Positions 58,550-64,000 of a stretch of 64,000 nt of DNA are shown here, piece by piece. Made by a program: the position numbers and the translations under genes. The notes under the pieces were generated by a model. That model saw nothing but the letters and a program-made list of their open reading frames with translations, made no database searches and was not told the origin of the DNA. Origin of the DNA: Eumeta japonica (lineage: Eukaryota; Arthropoda; Insecta; Lepidoptera; Psychidae); NCBI GenBank assembly GCA_005406025.1, contig BGZK01000020.1, positions 806,001 through 870,000 of the forward strand, written 5' to 3'. Positions within the stretch are counted from its first letter, which is position 1. Each line of letters opens with the position of its first letter.

Positions 58550-59102
58550 TGGCCAAGAGCATGTCGGCCATGCTTATTATAGGGTTCTGAAGCCATTATT
58601 ACAAAGAAATGGACTACAGATGAAAAAACTACGTTGTTACACTTTTTCCATGATTCCCGCACACAATAGTTATAAACAACCTAGTCTCCAATAACTAGAA
58701 AAATAAGTAGGTACATCAACTATTACTATTTAACTAAAGTGTATACCAAAGTTCATCAGCAAAAGAGCGTATTTTCATGGCACTTACGTTCTTTTGTTGA
58801 GAAGCGAAACGAAAATTATTTGTTTCAAAATAATTTTCGTTAAAATGATTTCAAAATAATTTCAGCATCACCTTTGTTATTTTTATCATATTTTTGGCAA
58901 TACGGTTTAGAAAATAAAGAGGGAGGACACATTTTCTGCTAATTTCGGAGCAATTATTTCCAAAATTACTCACATGATCTGAAAAATTGCTTAGTAACCT
59001 TAAATGTTTTTAAAATAACTGTCGAAATTTGCAACACACGTTGATATTTGCTGAATTTTTTTTCAGTTTCTGTTACATGTATGGAGTGCGGGGGCACTCC
59101 AT
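58550..59102 (-). repeat. Dispersed repeat family 1, copy E, 5'-truncated
   Basis: Reverse-complement copy: ggccaagagcatgtcggcc at 58551 is the family's 3' end, followed by tattatagggttctgaagcc. Landmarks agagcgtattttcatggcac, ggagcaattatttcc and gggggcactcc are present. It stops at 59102 with ggagtgc/gggg/gcactcc, a small foldback, and lacks the family's first 170 bases. Confidence 0.75.
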
Positions 59103-60272
59103 TTATTTTTTCAATCACATAAACCATTAACATTTTTTTCATTTACTTTCATAACCCATAACGTCCAGCGAAGCGGGCGGATGACCGCTAGTGTCAATAT
59201 AAAATTCAATTAAAGCGTTCGTCTCTCAATTTCCTCGTTTGACGCAATACAAAGCGCTATGTATCACTTGGGAGAAAGCCGGCAGCCCGAGCCGCAAGTC
59301 ACACCCTCCTTGGTAGATCTTCAATTTCATCCCCTAGTAAACAATGCATTATATGATTCAACTTAATTTAATTTATCTTGAAACGAAAAGGGAGTGTCTG
59401 TCTATCCCAATTCAAATAAGTGTTTCTATATTAAAAAAAGTGAAACAATTATTTAAAGCTAGCAAATATTTAATTGACGTTTAATTGATATCTGATTATT
59501 ATAAGTGGTGTATATACAGTTATGGTGAAACAGACACATAAACCTGTTTGAAGCCGGAAGCTCATGAGTTAGATACAATAATGAAGTCACTCATCACCAC
59601 ATAATTCTTTATGCAGAACCACTGCAACGAGATATGCAAATGACAGGTTCTTGAATTGTAGCATTCCATTCTACGCTATATAAGAGTCTGCTGCACGATG
59701 TACTTCATTTATGCTCACAGCTCGAGTAGCTTCTATGATGGGAATAATTTAATACTTGAAGTGCTGCAACACTTATATGTACTTATTAAGTTGTACAAAC
59801 CGTACAACTACGATATATAAATACATTGTATAAGCTATATGCAGCACACGCATATTTTCTTAGAAGAGCTTGTTAAGTTAGAGTTATCACACACGTGTGT
59901 TTGTGATGCCTAATGTTGGTTTTTATTCATGTTAACCATTAAATTGTTTTCTGTGAATAAGATTTTAAAATTTTATTTGTATTACAAAGTTTTTTATACT
60001 AAATAAGTTTGATCGAATAAAGTCAACGGTAACAGACAAGTGGAGTACGTTTTCCTTTTGAATGAGTAGAAGGAAGTTTTGATCATGAGATAATTAATCA
60101 ATGAGTTTATACATTAAATTAATGCGTTTATTTCATGTTTTCGATACCTTAAACATTTAAATTGCATCGGTGGCAACGGTCTTTAATACTATTTTTTACA
60201 GTGTGTCTTTGATATTTCATTCGATTCTATGTATAAATTTTTGTTATGCAAAGATTTAATAATGTCATTTCC

Positions 60273-60318
60273 TTATGTGTGCTCGTCTAAACCTACAGGT
60301 TTAGGCTAGCACACATAA
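60273..60318. repeat. 22-bp inverted repeat, 20 of 22 paired, 2-base loop
   Basis: ttatgtgtgctcgtctaaac then ct is answered by aggtttaggctagcacacat then aa. A near-perfect foldback in AT-rich DNA. Confidence 0.75.
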
Positions 60319-60539
60319 AGCTAATAAGGCCAAGACATAGTAGGTGTTAATATATAAATGCTGTAATACATTTTACAATTTCTGTTAAGGAAATCTATAA
60401 AAAACAAATGAATATGAGGGAATGTGTTACTTCAGTGAAATGATGAAACCCTAAGACCCATCTATCAAACATAATCTTTCGCTCGTGACTCCATCGCAGG
60501 CGTAAAAATAGAATTAATTTCTTTATCTTTTATGTAGAT

Positions 60540-60680
60540 GGATTTATCGATCATGGTCCCTATCCCGATCCGATTCCAAACTCCTATTCAACTCCGTCCC
60601 GATTTCGTTTTCGTTCTTAATCCCAAGGCCATTCCTGCTATCGATTTAATGCTCAGTCCCGCTCTCGATCAACAAGTATA
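60540..60680. repeat. Degenerate TCCCGAT low-complexity tract
   Basis: Units such as cctatcccgatccgattcc, cgtcccgatttcgttttcg and tcagtcccgctctcgatc. The ORF at 60538-60768 (P, I, L, D-rich) is an artefact of the tract. Confidence 0.65.
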
Positions 60681-60793
60681 TCGATTATACGTTTCAACCG
60701 CATACAATACGATTCTCATTCTATATTATTTGTTTTGTTCATTTACTTTGATAGGGATCAGACCGTGAGCGGTGGCGGAGCTTATATTATGCA

Positions 60794-60990
60794 TTAAGCA
60801 TGTAAAGATACTTCTTTACCACTCTCGGGTTTGATCCTGGAGTCGCTCCGACTCCTCATCTGCTCCTGACTCCAGTTACGCACATTTACGTACCAATATC
60901 CTTGATATCTCTCTTTCATGGTGCGAATATCCTGATGAAAGCGCTCCCCTTGTTCCTCGCTTAGGTCATCGAGCCTTTTAGGAAAATTCC
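60794..60990 (-). pseudogene. Fragment of a transposon-associated ORF (GERFHQDI motif)
   Basis: On the minus strand an open frame of about 64 codons ends at a stop at 60796-60794. It reads NFPKRLDDLSEEQ, then GERFHQDIRTMKERYQGYW, then NVRNWSQEQMRSRSDSRI. The order F-P-x-x-x-x-x-x-S-x-E-x-G-E-R-F-H-Q-D-I-x-x-M-x-x-R-Y-Q-G-x-W is a motif I know from uncharacterised arthropod and cnidarian proteins that behave like mobile-element ORFs. Only the C-terminal part is here, without a start codon, so it is a fragment. Its frame has stayed open with well-kept motif residues, implying recent insertion or a still-used exon. It was missed by an ATG-based search. Confidence 0.6.
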
Positions 60991-61719
60991 TTTTTTATGT
61001 GATTATTTCTCATGTCCATTAAATTTAATTAAAATCTAAAAATTTCGAAGTTGCCCCACTGTCACGCCGTTCGAGGTATTTAATAGGTACCAAAACTTAT
61101 AACTACATTATTAGGTAGGATTTGCACATTTAATACTGTCATAGTCAGAATGTTATTTGCTTTTCGATGATATAGATTTTTTTTATGTTTGTATATAAAA
61201 AACGTCTGTCTAGTTCACGCCTGGGAGAAGTGAAACATTGTGAAAACAAAACTGCAAGAGATTAAAACGAATGTAGAATTAAGTGGTGTAATTATAGGGT
61301 TTGTTGAAGTGAAACTTCCTTAGGCACGTAAGAGTGATTTCACAATGAAACGCTAGAGTGACACGGTCGGGTCCGCTCGGCGCTTTTCGGCTTGACCCAG
61401 CAAACCCACGTGTTCCACGCATTCACACAACTGATTGCAGCTGATCGCAACTATTTTAGATACACGCGGTTATTATTAATTGTAGAAATTAAGAATGCAT
61501 ATAGAATACACGCAATAAATAGAATATAGAAGCGAAACTGTCCTGCGGTCTATAACGACTGTAAAATGTGTGTGGTCTATAACGACTTTGCTATCGATAA
61601 CCGATCATCCTCACTATTAGACAGCTTGACTAAATTTCTTTTGGCAATTTAATAAATGTGCATTGAATACGGTACACCAGTTCTTAAACCTTGAAATTTA
61701 ATTGTTGTCAGGTCAAAAT

Positions 61720-61800
61720 TTTGTCAGGGTGAGAAGGATTGCCGTCGCGTGCCCTCAGTGGACGTAATTTTGACGTCATAACGATATCTACCGAATCGTA
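61720..61800 (+). repeat. Short dispersed repeat, pair with 44354-44440
   Basis: See 44354-44440 for the aligned blocks. The ORF starting at 61739 (114 codons, with a Ser run near its end) begins inside this repeat and matches nothing I know; I do not call it a gene. Confidence 0.5.
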
Positions 61801-63505
61801 TTATGTTTACAGAATTGGTTTTCTTCTGTCGCACGTCAGTTCAGTTGATTTAATGAAAAAAAAGCAATTTTTAAATTTCATAAATCTACCGACCGTTAAG
61901 AATAAAAATCTAACTTTATGCTTTTATTCGGAAAATAATAAAAACACATCCATAACAAACCGAATGAAATCAGTCGAATGGTTTTCGAGATGGGATGCAA
62001 AAAGGACTACAGTTACGGCTTATGGCTCCTCTTCATCATCACCCATCGTTGCCAATCCTCGACAATCACCATCGTGTAGATGACACAATTGCGTGTAGCG
62101 GGCCATGATTGCGAGCGAATGTCGATGATGGCCGCGTTGTCCGTTTTCGAGTAAACATGAAAGGGAAATTGTGCGTATTTGCGAACCGAATCTATATGAT
62201 TGCCGAACTCTCAGTGTGCGATTGAACGCTGTATAAACATGTTTGCAGTAGGTGATAGAATTTACTGCAAAAAATAAAACTCGATAAAATTTCTAAATTT
62301 ATAAACATAATATTTATAGAATAAGTATGAATTTTAAATAATATTAAATATTTATAATGTAAATTGAGCTGTGTATTGTTCTGCTAGGTACAATGAATAG
62401 TCAATATCGACCATTTTATTTTTCGTCATTGGCTCTTAATTAAATCTACGAGAGTGCAGATTTACGTAATATTTATATGCACTCAAAAGATAAACAGGAG
62501 CTGTTCCGACCAATTCGCCATCCACCTTACATTTAGGCAATGCCGCAACTGAACATTGGCAATTGTGTTGTCGGTCGCACAACGATGGCGACAATCATAG
62601 GCCGTAACGCAATAGTCAGCAATCCTTAATGAACGGTGTAAGCTTCGCCTGCATAGACACAGAATTGATTCAGAATTCATCCGTTTATATTTAGGTTTTA
62701 TAAAACGAAAACATTAAACCAAAAACGCTATACCTATGAACACATAAGCGAAGCCAGGAGAAAAGCTACAATGCCTTTTGCAACATAACAAGCTATAACT
62801 AAAAAGTCCGATCGTAATCGGATGGATATCACAAAACTTACCAATAAACCAAGAAACACAATCCCAAAGTTTACCCGTTTATAGACTCGTATTAGTTTGG
62901 TTCATTCATATATCAAATATACACAGCAACAAAATTCGATAATCTATATGTAAACTAAATACCATAGTGAAAATAGACCGAAGTTTAAGGCACTTTCTTT
63001 GTTGCGTTATATTTTCATTATTATTTTTCTAGCTGTCTTTTAACGATGTTGAATTAATACCACTTGTGGAATGGCTTTTATATCGTTCTAGTTTCCACCT
63101 TATGACTGTTCCCTTAATGACATAATTTATGCTTGTTCTTTTATGTTTTACCCATTTTGATCACCATAACATTGCCGTAGAGTTACTTATGCATATATAA
63201 ATACACGTTTAAAAAAATACTACTTAAATCCCTTTTAATGAATGTTAAGTTTATATTTATTTTAAAATGTAAACAATCTGGACTAGTTATTTTAATTTAT
63301 AACGAAGAATATTTCCACTTGGGGCATATTTAGTTTTTGGTTTTAGGACGGTGAAGTATTATCTAAAGCGGTTTTGTTTTCGTTGCGTGTAAGTAGGACA
63401 CGACATTATATATTATCTATCGAGGTCGTGATGATTATAATAATAGCAAACATTTAGCAAATAAATCTTTAATAAATGTTAAAATAAAAATACACATTTT
63501 CAATT

Positions 63506-63942
63506 TTTTGACGTGACAACGTCTTAAATTAGGTTGCGGCTGGGAGTCACTTATGAAAAAGTGTAACGCTCGGTAACGTTACGATGAGTCACCGAACGAG
63601 AGAGAGGCCCGCCGAATGCCTTGCGTCTCTCTCCCACTCAACTATGATCGGTCTGCCGCGCGCGCAGCACTAGAGAATTAGTGCATAGCTTGCAAATGTA
63701 TTGCAAGTTATTGTATGTATATTTGTATATAAATACGTATGTATGTGTAAAGGTAAAATAAAATTTTGTTAATATGAAATTCAGTGCGAGATTCTTTGTA
63801 TAAATTAATGTTTTAAATATAATTCTTTGTATAAATAAATGTTTTAAATTGTTACTATTATTTCATCCTTCTTCCTACTATACGAATGAATATTCACATT
63901 AAAATGATTTTACCACTCAAAGTCGTTGTCACGTAAAACTTT
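63506..63942 (+). mobile_element. 0.4-kb TIR element (MITE-like), copy 2
   Basis: Inverted counterpart of 22625-23013. Left end ttttgacgtgacaacgtctt, right end aagtcgttgtcacgtaaaac; the shared TIR core is acgtgacaacg. It is longer than copy 1 mainly because of a gc-rich insert (gagagagaggcccgccg region). No open frame of note. Confidence 0.7.
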
Positions 63943-64000
63943 CGCCCGTATATTTTTCAATATTTTTGCATATTTCTTTATGGCCATAAAATGGACTATG

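Larger units (their letters stand above)
27253..64000 (-). other. Region 5' of the first visible coding exon
   Basis: Because the first visible coding exon begins with a splice acceptor, at least part of this region is an upstream intron of the lipid-transfer gene. Apart from features listed separately, I see no convincing coding exon. The stretches 27500-28370, 29300-30830, 31910-36420, 40310-41140, 48270-50690, 51900-52650, 56250-58550 and 61000-63500 contain AT-rich DNA with only short ORFs that match no family. Confidence 0.6.

Noticed and set aside
1..64000. CRISPR array, prokaryotic operon, phage or integrated virus genes
   Set aside because: Direct repeats seen are tandem without spacer structure, there is no dense coding, and no viral structural or replication genes were recognised.

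Overview
The window looks like nuclear DNA of an insect, most likely a moth or butterfly. It is strongly AT-rich, has spliced genes with very long introns, and is packed with decayed transposable elements. The recognised repeats are of kinds I associate with Lepidoptera: mariner corpses, 3' ends of an endonuclease-reverse transcriptase retroelement, tRNA-headed SINE sequence and elements bounded by agggttccg / cggaaccct. There is no sign of bacterial organisation.

Only one host gene can be read with confidence. It lies on the minus strand and encodes a CRAL-TRIO (Sec14-like) lipid-transfer protein of the alpha-tocopherol transfer protein / clavesin type. Four coding exons are visible, in transcript order 27242-27074, 6231-6137, 3391-3238 and 401-208. 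Their splice sites and codon phases fit without a gap and give the first 204 residues; the C-terminal part lies beyond the left edge. The introns are about 20.8, 2.7 and 2.8 kb. The first visible coding exon opens with a splice acceptor 11 bases before its ATG, so at least one more 5' exon must lie to the right. A CpG-rich block ending in a perfect CAG/GTAAGT donor at 55615 is a candidate, not a proven one.

Layout: 1-6.2 kb, the three distal coding exons with short introns holding a foldback repeat and two dispersed repeats. 6.2-27.1 kb, the giant intron, with retroelement fragments (7.4-8.1, 13.1-13.7 and 25.7-26.0 kb), a possible BEL/Pao protease scrap (10.4-10.8 kb), a THAP-domain exon inside an 18-bp inverted repeat (15.8-16.2 kb), an internally deleted mariner (20.9-21.5 kb), a palindromic tandem repeat (21.5-21.9 kb) and one copy of a 0.4-kb terminal-inverted-repeat element (22.6-23.0 kb). 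27.1-64 kb, non-coding sequence 5' of the first visible coding exon: several hairpins, tandem arrays at 29 and 39-40 kb, a SINE at 36.5 kb, a near full-length dead mariner at 45.6-46.8 kb, a second mariner scrap at 47.2 kb, a Tc1/mariner-type transposase scrap at 50.7-51.0 kb, a mobile-element ORF scrap at 60.8 kb, and the second copy of the 0.4-kb element, in opposite orientation, at 63.5 kb.

I found no CRISPR array, operon, rRNA or intact tRNA gene, and no intact transposase. The most interesting items are the long-intron lipid-transfer gene, the THAP exon framed by inverted repeats, and several uncharacterised foldback and tandem structures. All identifications come from reading the sequence and from family knowledge; no database search was run.
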